From Macropodus opercularis (Eukaryota; Chordata; Actinopteri; Anabantiformes; Osphronemidae), in contig CM061092.1 of the NCBI GenBank assembly GCA_030770545.1, positions 17,795,501 to 17,859,500 on the forward strand: DNA of 64,000 bases, read 5' to 3'. The translations under genes were made by a program, and so were the position numbers. This document shows, one piece after another, positions 20,694-31,267 of the stretch. The notes beneath the pieces are model-generated. The model did not search any database. It saw nothing but the letters and a program-made list of their open reading frames with translations, and was not told where the DNA came from. Each line of letters starts with the position of its first letter. Position 1 is the first letter of the stretch.

Positions 20694-21112
20694 CCTGAAC
20701 CAAACAAATGAAAACATGAACTAATACAGCTATAGAGCTGAAGGTTGAATAGTCAAGCAAACTACGATTCAAAAGCACAAACCACGAGGACAAGCAACAT
20801 AAGATGAAACGTAAGACAAAGTTTAAACTAACTTCTTACGCGGACATACTGACAAACCCAGGAAACACAAGTCACAAGTAACAGATTCTAACAGGTTAGG
20901 AGGTAACAGCTCATAATGGCAAGCCAAAATACCAGATACTAAAGATACAGGAACAACAGGTCACAGTCATGGAGCGACTTAATTACCTAACAAACAGAAA
21001 ATGACAAACAGGTGTAACCCTTAACCACAAATGACAGAAAACCAGGAAGTGACAAACCAAAAGGTAGAAAAATAGAACCAGTAATTAAACGCCTACCATT
21101 GTAAAGAAACTC

Positions 21113-21375
21113 CTGAGGTGGCAGTGGCTCAGAGGTACAGCTGTCGCCCACCATCCGTAGGATCAGTTGTGCGTTTCCTGGCTTCACCATTTATGTGTTG
21201 AAGTGTCCTTCGGCAAGATGCTGCACCGCAAACTTTTGCCGGTGTGTGCCGGTGTGTCAGCCTAAGATGCAAAGTAGCTCTGTCACTGGTATGTGAGCGT
21301 TTGTGTGCGCAAATGGGCGAATGAGACGCAGTGTCAAAGCACTTTGAGTAACAATAGGTAAAAAAGTGCTGACTG
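21113..21375 (+). repeat. tRNA-derived SINE
   Basis: Starts GTGGCAGTGGCTCAGAGGTA, an A-box-type head. Later parts read GAAGTGTCCTTCGGCAAGAT and GCGCAAATGGGCGAATGAGA, and it ends in CAAAGCACTTTGAGTAACAA. This is the arrangement of a widespread fish SINE. The B box is eroded. Confidence 0.6.
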
Positions 21376-22629
21376 AATGTTACAGAATAATACATTTTAA
21401 TAATACAGAATTATGTTTTGTTTAATTTAAATTAGAGAAAAGTTTGTGTGACATGAAATATCCACAAAAAAAGCACAAATAAATAGAAATAGAAAATTCT
21501 ATTGAAAAAATCTAATGAAAAACTCTAACTAAACAGCGCCTGTGTAGCCTCTGCATGGTCTGTTCTCATCCTCGCCTGCCTTGAAATCACTGTCCCCACA
21601 TCACTTTCACCTGCCCCGACCAATCCCATCAAATGACATGTTGTTTCGTCATCTAACCTCGGTTTGCGATGATCTATGCATCATTACTATTATCCCCCTT
21701 CTCCTGCAGGCCACAGCTACCCCTCAGAGAGTGCTCGACATCTGTTGCCAAGCTGTTCTTGAGGTGTACAGTGTCTGCGGTTGTCTGTGTGGGCTTCATT
21801 AAGCTGAGTCCTGTATAAACAGACAGCTGCTGCCATCCCACCTGGCCTTCTCCACTCTGCTTCTATTACAGAGCCTGTTAGGCCATTAAAGATTAGTGGA
21901 GCAAACTGTAGTTCACACACTGTTGAATTTGTGTCATTAACCTAAAGAACCCAGGCATGAGCTAAAAAAGACATTGTACAGCATGGACAAAATACTCAGC
22001 TAAGGTTTGTTGTTATATTCAGCATCATAACCAATTATATGGTTATGATGCTGAACTACTCAAAGTCAAATTAAATGATGCATTTCCAGTGGTGTCAAGT
22101 CTTATGAATTCTTGATTTGGACTGGACTGTAGGCTGCTGTCTTGAAGACAAGAGATTTGGTTAATTGTATTACATCAAAAAAAACCTGTAACAAACACAA
22201 AAAGCTATACAAATAAACTAGATTAGAATGACAGTAACTACAAACTGTTCTGATGTGCTGTCAATGTTATATGTTTAGTGGAATTCTGACACTGTGGTTC
22301 ACCACAGGCTCGAGGAGCAGCCTGTCAGTCAATTGTCAGTCAGTTGGGTTCCCAGGTTTTATCTATCTTTGCTGACTGTACTTGGGACCAAGCGGTGAGG
22401 TGTAAGCTGTGTAATACTGAGAGCGCCTAACTGTGATATTACAGTGCTGAGATTAAAGGGCAAGAGGCAACTGCTCATAGGTCCATCTAAGTAGGATTTA
22501 CAATAGTCATCCTGCAAGTCGCTGTAAATTGTGTGGCGTTAATGTTTATTTATTATATATAGTACAAATAATGTCATTTTGTGAGCACAGGAGCCTTTCT
22601 GTGTAATAATCTGTGCAACCTAATGATGC
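21376..22629. other. No recognisable gene; 15-bp perfect hairpin at 22018-22055
   Basis: Arms TTCAGCATCATAACC and GGTTATGATGCTGAA surround AATTATAT. No tract of U follows, so a terminator is not suggested. Otherwise there are only short ORFs. Confidence 0.6.
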
Positions 22630-23632
22630 AGGCAGTCTAACTGGTCCTGAACCTGACATTTACCTTGCCTGTCAGTCCTGTACCAAATGCAGTACACCAG
22701 GGGACACTGAATCTCTGCCGATTGTTTGTGATCATCTTCTTCATAGAGCATGTTTTGTAAAATCAAATATAGGATTTGGCTGCATTTTAACATGTCAATA
22801 TTAGATGCGACATAAAACTGTCTCTCAACGAAGTGTTTTGCATCTGAGCCATGTTCTTGCTCACCTTCTTGAGCTGCTCTTCTCATGCAGTAAACAGCTA
22901 CAGCGGGCTGTTACCAAAAACATGAACCTTCATTCTATACTCCATCACGTTCTTGGTGATGTCATTGTTCTCAAACCCTGTGGTCCCTGTGGTCTTCCTA
23001 TACAACAAAGCAGTAAAACATTTGCTGCACGTCAGCTGTCAGAGCTATGGGCTCCTTTTGAAAGTGCAGGAGTACTCCAATCAGTGTATTGTTCAGGTTA
23101 GGTCCAGTAAGAAGCATTTGGTCGAGTGATGTTCCATCACACTCTGCGCTAGAGTCAAATACAACCCGTATCTGGTCTGGCTTCTGTGGGTGGTATACAC
23201 CAAATGTAGGTAGATACCAGTGTTCCTTACCTAGAGGTAGAGGTGGTGCGGGCTCAGCCTGATCATTATCCAGCATTTTCTGCATGAACTGGACATAGTT
23301 AGTCTTCATTTCTGGTTTCCTTTCTAGACTTTTCCTCAGAGTGGAGGCGTTTTAATGCCTATTCTTTGTTGTCTGGAAGCCTTCTTCTTTGAGATTGAAA
23401 AGGCAAAGGAGCAACCCAGCTGTTGTCATTGTTTTGGTAGACTTCCTTGGACATGAGGGCTTAGAAAGTTTTGTGGTCTACTGACACTGCAGGCTTATTA
23501 TCGCACTCGGACCTATCGAACTCATAGTTCCCTAGGCTGTCTGTGTCCTGAGCAACATGCATTGTGTCCACAGGATTGGCTGCTGGTGGGGGCACACCTG
23601 GAAGTTATAACTTTGCTCTTGATGGTCTACAT
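22630..23632 (-). pseudogene. BEL/Pao retrotransposon RT region, truncated
   Basis: The longest ORF (23309-22998) reads FGVYHPQKPDQIRVVFDSSA, LLTGPNLNNTLIGVLL and ALTADVQQMFYC, diagnostic BEL/Pao RT blocks. Upstream, in the same direction to 23632, are SWVAPLPFQSQRRRLP and SLERKPEMK. Downstream frames carry EYRMKVHVFGN, YCMRRAAQEGEQE and HFVERQFYV, where the expected YVDD box reads YVAS, so the catalytic site is lost. Several stops break the frame. The upstream end is the left target duplication of the hAT element at 23633. Confidence 0.85.
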
Positions 23633-24499
23633 CAGGGGTATTCAACTAAAATTTAAAGAGGTCCGGTTACGCACATTTTTTGGAAGCAAAGGTCCAGAAG
23701 AACTATTTACTGTGATATATTAAGTAGCCTGCATGTAATCAGTACTTGACTGTCAAATCAAATTAATTCAGTACAATTCAAAAACCTTTTGACAAACTGA
23801 AACTCCAACTGAACATATATTTACAATGCAATCTAATTCATGAAATAAAAGCAGGGCTGATTTTCAAAATAAGCAGGAACACAAATGTTCAAATATGAGC
23901 TTAACTTTGAAAAAATAAAGGAAAGGCATAAAAAAAATTATTTTACATCTTGAAACAAAAGTCTCAACCAATTTAACTGGTAAGAAAAACCTGAACATAT
24001 CCTAACAACTGAACAGTTTTGGAGGCTCATCTTCTTCCCCTCATATATTTAACCCACGTACAGGACTCACTGCTGGGAGGTATCGTCTGTCTGCGGCCGT
24101 TTGATCCAACCCTTGTGTCTGTTTTTGAGCTTTTGTAGCTTCTATCGTCTGTCTCTCCCTTTGTTGTCGCTAGCTACACGCAACTGTTATCGCCGTATGT
24201 GTTTGTTAATTCCTTTGCAACCTCGAACTTTCTTTTAGCTGCAGGTGCTGTTGCGTCGCAAAATTTAGCGCCTGTGATCCACAGAATCGATTGGCTAAGT
24301 GAAGTCACGTGGTTAACGCACGTTCAATTGGCCTTCACCAAATAACTACCGTAAGGATCACAATAGCCGCGCCGGTTAAAAGTAAAGTGCTCCGCTAGAT
24401 TCTGAATCAAAACGTTCCGTTTGGTCTGTAGCTCCGGGTCCGTATGGGACAGCTTCTGGGTCCGGATCCGGACCGCGGTCCGCCTGTTAGTGACCGCTG
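23633..24499 (+). mobile_element. Non-autonomous hAT-like element with 8-bp TSD GTCTACAT
   Basis: GTCTACAT occurs at 23625-23632 and 24500-24507. Termini are CAGGGGTATTC and, inverted, CAGCGGTCACT. The interior has no transposase ORF. It includes a short piece related to the palindromic MITE (about 24090-24140, GATCCAACCCTTGTGTCTG). The 8-bp duplication and CAG-type termini are hAT features. Confidence 0.8.
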
Positions 24500-24507
24500 G
24501 TCTACAT

Positions 24508-25224
24508 GCTGAAGCCTGTCAAGCCACCAAAGGCATAAAGATGAAATCAGTTTTCAATGCTTTGAAATATTTTCATGTTTGCCAGCCTGGTCTCCCTCCT
24601 TGTTTAGGCCATGACATATCTGAAGGTGTCTTATCCTATGATGTTGCGCTGTACCTGAAACTCTTTATTAAGAATAGGAAATGGTTTACTTATTCCCTTT
24701 TGAACAGGCGCATCAAGCTGTTTAAATACAAAGGATCTGATGCCCTCACAAAGCCATCTGCTGTCAACTCTGATGTGTCCAAGCTTTCTGGTCAAGCTAT
24801 TCAAAACTGGAATTTCTTAAGGTTGCTGCCACTGTTAATTGGTGACAAAGTGCAAAATCCAGCAGATGATGTGTGGCAGCTAACTCTCCAGCTCAAAGAT
24901 GTTGTTGATATGATTTGTGCGCAAAGGATTTCTGTGTCACAGGTAGCTTATCTTGACATTATCATCCAAGGGTATTTAGAATCAAGAAAGTGTTTGTTTC
25001 CTCACTCTCCATTAAAACCCAAACACCATTTCATGCGGCACTATCTGTCACTGATTTTGAAATTTGGCCCATTGATTAGGTTGTGGACTGTGCATTTTGA
25101 AAGCAAACACAGCTACTTCAAGAGATGTGCAAGGCATTTGAAAAACTTTAAAAACATCTGCTTAACCTTGTCTGAAAGACATCAGATGTTTCAGGCCTAT
25201 CTTTCTGAGGATTTTAATTTGTGA
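24508..25224 (+). CDS. Unnamed transposon-associated protein fragment (HDxxEG / FESKHxYFK family)
   Basis: About 239 codons are open from the hAT junction to TGA at 25222-25224. Residues near the start read FHVCQPGLPPCLGHDISEGV. The middle has SKLSGQAIQNWNFLRLLPLL and QLTLQLKDVVDMICA. The C-terminal part is PLKPKHHFMRHYL, FGPLIRLWTVHFESKHSYFK and RHLKNFKNICLTLSERH. I recall similar proteins scattered in many fish genomes and often unnamed. The conserved acidic and His residues look enzymatic, but I do not assign a reaction. The N-terminus is cut off at or near the hAT insertion. A distant relative lies at 50317-51002. Confidence 0.55.
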   Translation, partial: AEACQATKGIKMKSVFNALKYFHVCQPGLPPCLGHDISEGVLSYDVALYLKLFIKNRKWFTYSLLNRRIKLFKYKGSDALTKPSAVNSDVSKLSGQAIQNWNFLRLLPLLIGDKVQNPADDVWQLTLQLKDVVDMICAQRISVSQVAYLDIIIQGYLESRKCLFPHSPLKPKHHFMRHYLSLILKFGPLIRLWTVHFESKHSYFKRCARHLKNFKNICLTLSERHQMFQAYLSEDFNL

Positions 25225-25404
25225 GATGATGGGAAGAAGTGCATGTATAACTAAAAGGACATGTACTGAAGTTGCTCAAAAAGTTATTGCAAAATATCCA
25301 AGGTCTTTACAAGATGTGATAGAGGGAGATGTGATTGGTCCAAGGTATCACTCCCTCACTCACTGCCAAACAGTTACAGAACACAGTTGAAAATGTAAGA
25401 GAAG

Positions 25405-26065
25405 ATAATACTTTATTTATCCCGCAGAGGGGAAATTCTGGTGACCCAGCAGCAGCAAAGAACTTTTGGAATATAAGAAAATACAAAAATTTCCAATAGA
25501 TACAAAAAAAAAGTAAAATATGTTACACATTATATACAAAAAAGAAAATGTAAATATCTAAAACATAAACATAAAAAGCGCGCTGTGCGAGCTGCGTTGG
25601 TCCTCCACGGTTTGGTGCAAGGGGTTGGCCATGATGGACGACAGTTTCGCCAACGTCCTTCTATTGGCCACCACCTCGATGGACTCCAGTGGGCAGCCAA
25701 GGACAGAGCCAGCTTTCTTAACCAGTTTGTTCAGTCTCTTCCTGTCTCTGTCCGTGCTGCCGCCCGCCCAGCACACAACGCCGTAGAGGACTGCCGATGC
25801 CACTACCGTGTCGTAGAAAGTCTGTAGGAGTGCCCTGCACACCCCAAAGGACCTCAGTCGCCTCAGCAGGTGGAGGCGACTCTGGCCCCTCCTATACAGG
25901 GCATCCACCATCTCGATCCCAGAACCCCTTATGCACACCGGCGGCGGTGGTGCTGGTTTCCGCCAGAAGTCAATCACCAGCTCTTTCGTTTTGCTGGTTT
26001 TCAGAACCAGGTGGTTATCCTCATACCAGTCCACAAAGTCGGTGATGACACCCTTAGGGATGACA
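25405..26065 (-). mobile_element. Rex/L2-like LINE 3' fragment with RT C-terminus
   Basis: ORF 26034-25558 reads DWYEDNHLVLKTSKTKELVI, LYRRGQSRLHLLRRLRSFGV, VLYGVVCWAGG and KRLNKLVKKAGSVLG, the region after the RT catalytic site in Rex/L2-type LINEs. The tail at the left end contains TACTTTATTTATCCCGCAGA, the inverted 3' terminus. It is 5' truncated at about 26065, where it joins gypsy integrase. Confidence 0.75.
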
Positions 26066-26462
26066 CCTTACACGAAATGTGAAACACAGGGTGGACCTTC
26101 ATGCTGGGTGGAAGAGAAAGTTTTATGGAGACAGGGTTAATGATCTGGGTGATGCTGAATGGTCCAATGAATCGTGGCGAGAGCTTCTTACTGTAATCCT
26201 TCAGTTTTAAGTTTTGAGTTGACAACCAAACCTTGTAACCGACTGATACTCTGGAGCAGGGGTGCGGCGACGATTGGCATAACATTCTGCCCTTGCCTGC
26301 CCCTTCAGGAGTTGTGCCCGGACCCGGGACCAAGTGGTCTTGCAGCGCTGGATGTAGTGGGAAATAGACGAAACTCCGGCTCCGGGAAAAGATGCGATTG
26401 AAAACCATATGTGTCGGTGAACACCCCAGGGAAAATGATGGAAGAGTGTTATGGGCATATTC
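26066..26462 (-). pseudogene. Gypsy integrase C-terminal part (beyond LINE insertion)
   Basis: Reads EYAHNTLPSFSLGCSPTHMV, RVSVGYKVWLSTQNLKL, KKLSPRFIGPFSITQIINPV and MKVHPVFHIS on the minus strand: the end of the integrase core and the C-terminal domain with a GPF motif. It is the direct continuation of the LPWVE segment at 31264. The chromodomain region is missing. Confidence 0.8.
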
Positions 26463-26713
26463 TGACTGACGGTAAGCGTATCGCGTCACTTCCTGTCACC
26501 GAGGTTTCCTGCTGGTCTGTTGCTGGTCGCAGCAGCGTTTTTGCTAAACAACTCTCCTCACTTTTATCTCTTTACTGTTGTTTTCTAACTTACTTCGAGT
26601 GCCTAAGGGTTGCACGCTTGTAATACTCAAGCACCTTATTCCCCTTTCATTAAAAGCACTGCTAATTTCGTAGCTTTCTGGTCTTTTCGGCTAAGCTAGC
26701 TTAACTTTCTGCC

Positions 26714-27574
26714 ATGGCTTCCCTGTCTTCTCCTTCTTTTTCTTGCTCGGTGTGCCTTATGTTTAGCTCGTCCTCTGCCTCCATTAGTGTTAATGGTATC
26801 TGTAATAAGTGTGAGATAGTGGCAGCGCTGGAAGCGAGGCTGACTGATTTGGAATCTCGGCTCTGCACTGTAGAAAACCAATCAGCTAGTCAGGCCCCAC
26901 TAGCTAGTGTGGAGCCTACTAGCTCAGCTGTTACTCGTCCCTCAGTGGGTCCCGAGCAGCCAGGATGTGACTGGGTGACGGTTCATAGGAGTCGTAGTTC
27001 TAGGCAGTCGCCCACGGTTCACCACCAGCCGCTTCACGTTTCAAACAGATTTTCCCCACTCAGCGACACACCCGCTGAGAAACCCACCCTGATCATTGGT
27101 GACTCCATAGTCAGAAACGTGAAGTTAGAGATGCCAGCGGTCATAGTTATGTGCATCCCTGGGGCCAGCGCGGGCGACATCCAGTCTTACCTGAAGCTCC
27201 TGCATAAGGATAAGCGTAAATACAGTAAGATCGTAATACACGCAGGAACTAATGACTCCCGGTTACGGCAATCGGAAGTCACTAAAACTATCATTGCGTC
27301 GGTGTGTTCGTTTGCCAAAACGATGTCGGACTCCGTAGTTTTCTCTGGACCCCTCCCCAATCTGACCAGCGACGACATGTTTAGCCGCCTGTCGTCGCTT
27401 CACCGCTGGCTGTCTAGGTGGTGTCCAGCAAACGATGTGGGCTTTGTAGACAATTGGAGCAGTTTTTGGGGAAAACCTGGGCTGATTAGAAGAGACGGCA
27501 TCCATCCCACCTTGGATGGAGCATCTCTGCTCTCTAGTAACATGGCCAAGTTGATTAGACTCCCTAAACCATGA
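26714..27574 (+). CDS. LINE ORF1: zinc-binding, coiled-coil, SGNH esterase-type protein
   Basis: 286 residues, with ATG in a GCCATGG context. An N-terminal Cys cluster (C11, C14, C30, C33) may bind zinc. A heptad-rich helix at about 34-56 (EIVAALEARLTDLESRL) is a likely coiled coil. Residues 125-280 are an SGNH/GDSL-type esterase: IIGDS with Ser131, HAGTND at 176-181 and DGIHP with D261 and H264. Esterase-type ORF1 proteins are known in CR1/L2 LINEs and are thought to aid RNP or membrane association. All expected catalytic residues are present. It ends with TGA at 27572-27574, and the next codons stay open in the same frame into ORF2. Confidence 0.85.
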   Translation: MASLSSPSFSCSVCLMFSSSSASISVNGICNKCEIVAALEARLTDLESRLCTVENQSASQAPLASVEPTSSAVTRPSVGPEQPGCDWVTVHRSRSSRQSPTVHHQPLHVSNRFSPLSDTPAEKPTLIIGDSIVRNVKLEMPAVIVMCIPGASAGDIQSYLKLLHKDKRKYSKIVIHAGTNDSRLRQSEVTKTIIASVCSFAKTMSDSVVFSGPLPNLTSDDMFSRLSSLHRWLSRWCPANDVGFVDNWSSFWGKPGLIRRDGIHPTLDGASLLSSNMAKLIRLPKP

Positions 27575-27580
27575 CCCAGA
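27572..27580 (+). promoter_or_regulatory. In-frame UGA between LINE ORF1 and ORF2
   Basis: CCA-TGA-CCC: ORF1 and ORF2 are both in frame 2, separated by only this stop. An ATG overlaps it at 27571-27573, but in another frame that closes after 26 codons. ORF2 has no in-frame AUG before or within its endonuclease, so its expression would need readthrough, reinitiation at a non-AUG codon, or an altered stop in active copies. Confidence 0.5.
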
Positions 27581-30500
27581 GTGGAGCCCAGGACGCAGAG
27601 TCGCAGTCTTACACGCCTCTCTGCAGACTCTCAGCCGCCACCCGCTCGTAGATGTAACACTCCCATTGAGACTGTGTCTGCTCCCCGACCACCTAAATTA
27701 TATAAATCACAAATAAATAAAAGAGGAGTGATTCACAGGAATCTAATAAACATCAAGACAGCTCCTCTTACAGAACAAAGTAACAATAAAAGAATTAAAT
27801 GTGCTCTATTAAATATCAGATCTCTCTCTTCTAAATCTCTGTTAATAAATGACTTGATAAGTGACCATCACATAGATTTATTTAGTCTCACTGAAACCTG
27901 GCTGCAGCAGGATGAATACGTTTGTCTGAATGAGTCAACTTCAACCAGTCACATCAACCATCATATTCCTAGAAGTTCAGGTAGAGGTGGAGGAGTAGCA
28001 GCAATATATAACTCAGATTTATTAATTATTCCTAGCCCTAAACATAACTATAATTCTTTTGAGAGCCTCACTCCGAGCCTTTCTCACTCAGACTGTAAAA
28101 CCCAGAAACCAGTTGTGTTCTGTGTTGTCTACCGTCCTCCTGGTCCATATTCAGCGTTCTTAACTGAATTCTCAGAGTTTTTATCTAACTTAGTTCTCAG
28201 CAGAGATAAAGTGATTGTAGTGGGTGACTTTAAAATTCATGTAGATGTTGACAGTAACTTTCTCAACATTGCATTTAATTCACTACTGGATTCTATTGGT
28301 TTTAGTCAGCATGTGAATGAACCCACTCACTGTCTTAATCATAATCTCGATCTTGTCCTGACGTATGGGGTTGAGATTGATCATTTAAATGTTCTCCCTC
28401 AAAACCTTCTGTTATCTGACCATTTCTTAATAACGTTTGAATTTACCATAACAGACCTGACAACAGTTGGAAATAAGTTCTATTACAGCAGATGTTTATC
28501 TGATGATGCTGTTGTTAGATTTAAGGAGATGATTCCATCATCTTTTGTCTCATTCCCTTGTAGCTACACAGAGGAGAGCAGTCATCTGAATCATGAGCAG
28601 GTAGATTGTCTTGTTGATGATGCTGCAGCTTCACTGCGTACAATTTTAGACACTGTTGCTCCTCTGAAGAAGAAGCCAGTGCATCAGAGGAGGTTGGCTC
28701 CATGGTATAACTCAGAGATCCGCAGCCTTAAGCAGAGGACTCGAAAGCTAGAAAGACAGTGGCGTTCCAACAAATTAGGTGAATCATGTCTAGCATGGAA
28801 AAACAGTTTAATACTATATAAAAAAACACTTTGGGTTGCTAGAACCACATACTATTCATCATTAATTAAGGAAAATAAAAACAACCCCAGGTTTCTCTTC
28901 AGCACTGTAGTCAGGCTGACTAAGAGTCATAGTTGTGTTGAGCCTAGTGTCCCTTTAAATCTCAGCAGCAACGACTTTATGAATTTCTTTACTAATAAAA
29001 TCATAACCATTAGAGAAAAGATTTATCAGAATCTGTCAACAAAAGTCATAAACCGATCTGCAGATCCAACAGCCTTAGATCTGCTGGTTAGACCTATGTC
29101 TTACTTAAACTGTTTTTCCCCTATAGATCACACTGAGTTAACTTCAATAATTAACTCTGCTAAATCAGCTACTTGTCTCTTAGACCCAATCCCAACTAGA
29201 TTACTCAAAGAAATTCTTCCATTAATCAGCACGTCCATATTAAATCAAATCAACCAATCTCTGTTTACAGGCTACGTACCACAAGCTTTTAAGGTTGCTG
29301 TGGTCAAACCTTTATTGAAAAAACCTACTCTTGACCCTAGAGAACTTGCAAATTATAGGCCTATATCCAATCTGCCCTTTATTTCTAAAGTTCTTGAAAA
29401 AACCGTAGCTAAACAATTATGTGACCACTTGCATAGAAATGACCTATATGAAGATTTCCAGTCAGGATTCAGATACATCATAGCACAGAAACAGCTCTGA
29501 TTAGAGTCACTAATGATCTTCTCACAGCTTCAGACAATGGTCTAGTTTCTGTACTTGTCCTGTTAGATCTTAGTGCAGCATTTGATACGATAGATCACAA
29601 GATTCTATTGCAGAGACTGGAACATAGCATTGGGATTAAAGGAAAAGCACTGGGATGGTTTAAGTCTTATCTGTTGAACAGATTCCAATTTGTCCATGTT
29701 CATGATCAATCTTCCATCCGCACAGGAATTAGCTTTGGAGTTCCACAGGGTTCTGTGCTTGGTCCAATACTTTTCAGTCTTTACATGTCTCCCCTTGGTA
29801 ATATTATTAGAAAACATTCTATAAATTTCCACTGCTATGCAGATGATACTCAGTTATATTTGTCCATGAAACCAGAGGAAACAAACCAATTAGTCAAACT
29901 TCAAACTTGTTTAAATGATATCAAATCCTGGGTGTCCCATAACTTTCTACAACTGAATTCAGATAAAACTGAGGTTATTATAATTGGTGCTAAAAACCAC
30001 AGAGACTCATTATTGAGTCAGATTGTTACTCTGGATGACATAACGTTAGCTTCAAGTTCTACTGTGAGGAACCTTGGTGTCATTGTTGACCAAGATCTCT
30101 CCTTTACGCCATATATTACAGAAATCTCTAGAACCGCCTACTTCCACCTGAGGAATATTGCTAAAATTAGGAGCCTCCTCACACAGAGTGATGCTGAAAA
30201 ATTAATCCATGCAATTGTTACCTCTAGGCTTGACTACTGTAACTCGCTACTCATAGGTTGTCCCAATAACTCTTTGAAAATCCTCCAATAAATTCAAAAT
30301 GCTGCAGCCAGAGTTGTGACTGGACTTAGGAAGAGAGATCACATTTCTCCTACATTAGCCTCTCTGCATTGGCTCCCTGTCAAATCTAGGATAGAATTCA
30401 AAATTGTTCTCCTCACCTACAAAGCTCTTCATAATAAAGCTCCATCTTATCTTAAAGACCTCATCGCTCCTTATGCTCCCAACAGAACGCTTTGTTCTCA

Positions 30501-30678
30501 GAGCGCTGGTCTACTTGTGATTCCTAGAGTTTCTAAATGTAGAATGGGAGGCAGAGCATTTAGCTACCAAGCTCCTCTCCTATGGAACCAGCTTCCAGTC
30601 CAGGTTCGAGAAGCAGACACCCTCTCTAGTTTTAAAACTAGGCTTAAAACCTTTCTTTTTGACAAAGCGTATAGTTAG
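27575..30678 (+). pseudogene. LINE ORF2: APE endonuclease and reverse transcriptase, two lesions
   Basis: 27575-29500 carries the endonuclease (LNIRSLSSKS, SLTETWLQQDE, GGGVAAIYNS, VVYRPPGPYS, VVGDFKIH, SDHFLITFEF) and RT blocks up to YRPISNLPFISKVLEK and FQSGFR. A one-base deletion near 29480 moves the frame. Frame 1 resumes with LLDLSAAFDTIDHKIL, KSYLLNRFQF, GVPQGSVLGPILFSLYMSPL and the intact catalytic box CYADDTQLYL. A TAA at 30289-30291 replaces one sense codon before IQNAAARVVTGLRKRDHISP. The C-terminus (LASLHWLPVKSRIEFK to FDKAYS) ends at 30678. It would perform target-primed reverse transcription. With only two lesions, the insertion is relatively young. Confidence 0.9.
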
Positions 30679-31267
30679 AGATGGTTCTGGTCACCCTGAA
30701 CCATCTCTAAGTTAAGCTGCTATAGACTTAGACTGCTGGGGGACGTCCTTTATTGACTGAGCTCTTTTTTCTCTTTTTCTTCTATCCACTAACATGCCTC
30801 CATTTCCACATGTGACTAACTTTGTCTCTTTTCTCTCCTAGTTGTGCTTCTCCCCTTCTGTCTCTCTCTATCCTCATCTACAAGTATCATCAGACTCAGA
30901 GTCGTGTGTCTCCAGTGTTCAGTTGCTGGTCCAACCATCCCGCCTGTGTTCTGTTGCTGCTTGTTTTGTTGTTGTTGTTGTGTTCTTTTCTCTCTTCTCT
31001 ATCCCCTCACCCCAACCGGTCAAGGCAGATGGCCGCCCACACTGAGCCTGGGTCTGCTGGAGGTTTCTTCCTCGTTAGAGAGGGAGTTTTTCCTCTCCAC
31101 TGTTGCTATTTAAATGTACAATTTATTGATTGGTTACAATTAAAAGCTTGCTCTATGTGGGAATTGTTGGGTTTAGTTGTGTAAGGTCTTAAAACCTTAC
31201 TTGTAAAGTGCCTTGAGATAACTGATGTTGTGAATTGGCGCTATATAAATAAAGTTGAATTGAATTC
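30679..31267 (+). repeat. LINE 3' UTR and TTGAA-type tail
   Basis: Contains a TTGTTGTTGTTG run, CTGGAGGTTTCTTCCTCGTT, and the terminal TGTGAATTGGCGCTATATAA ATAAAG before the tail. Copies of this 3' end occur inverted at 8745, 9221, 54756 and 62590. Confidence 0.85.

Larger units (their letters stand above)
26463..31267 (+). mobile_element. Full-length L2/CR1-type LINE inserted in gypsy integrase
   Basis: About 4.8 kb with 5' UTR, ORF1, ORF2, 3' UTR and a TTGAATTGAA tail. Its 5' end matches the independent copy at 63605 (CTGACTGACGGTAAGC). The gypsy reading continues across it. ATTC occurs on both sides (26459-26462, 31264-31267), a short target duplication partly blurred by the tail. ORF1 is intact. 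ORF2 has one frameshift and one nonsense codon. At least ten other pieces of this family are in the window. Confidence 0.9.

Noticed and set aside
22018..22055. 15-bp hairpin as a terminator
   Set aside because: The setting is vertebrate, there is no following U tract, and no gene ends nearby; kept only as a palindrome.
26714..27574. ORF1 as a host secreted esterase gene
   Set aside because: It sits in a complete LINE with ORF2 directly after it, and a second copy occurs at 63645-64000.
30822..31184. 120-codon ORF (and overlapping 67- and 89-codon ORFs) downstream of LINE ORF2
   Set aside because: These lie in the LINE 3' UTR, are low-complexity, and are broken in the other 3' UTR copies.
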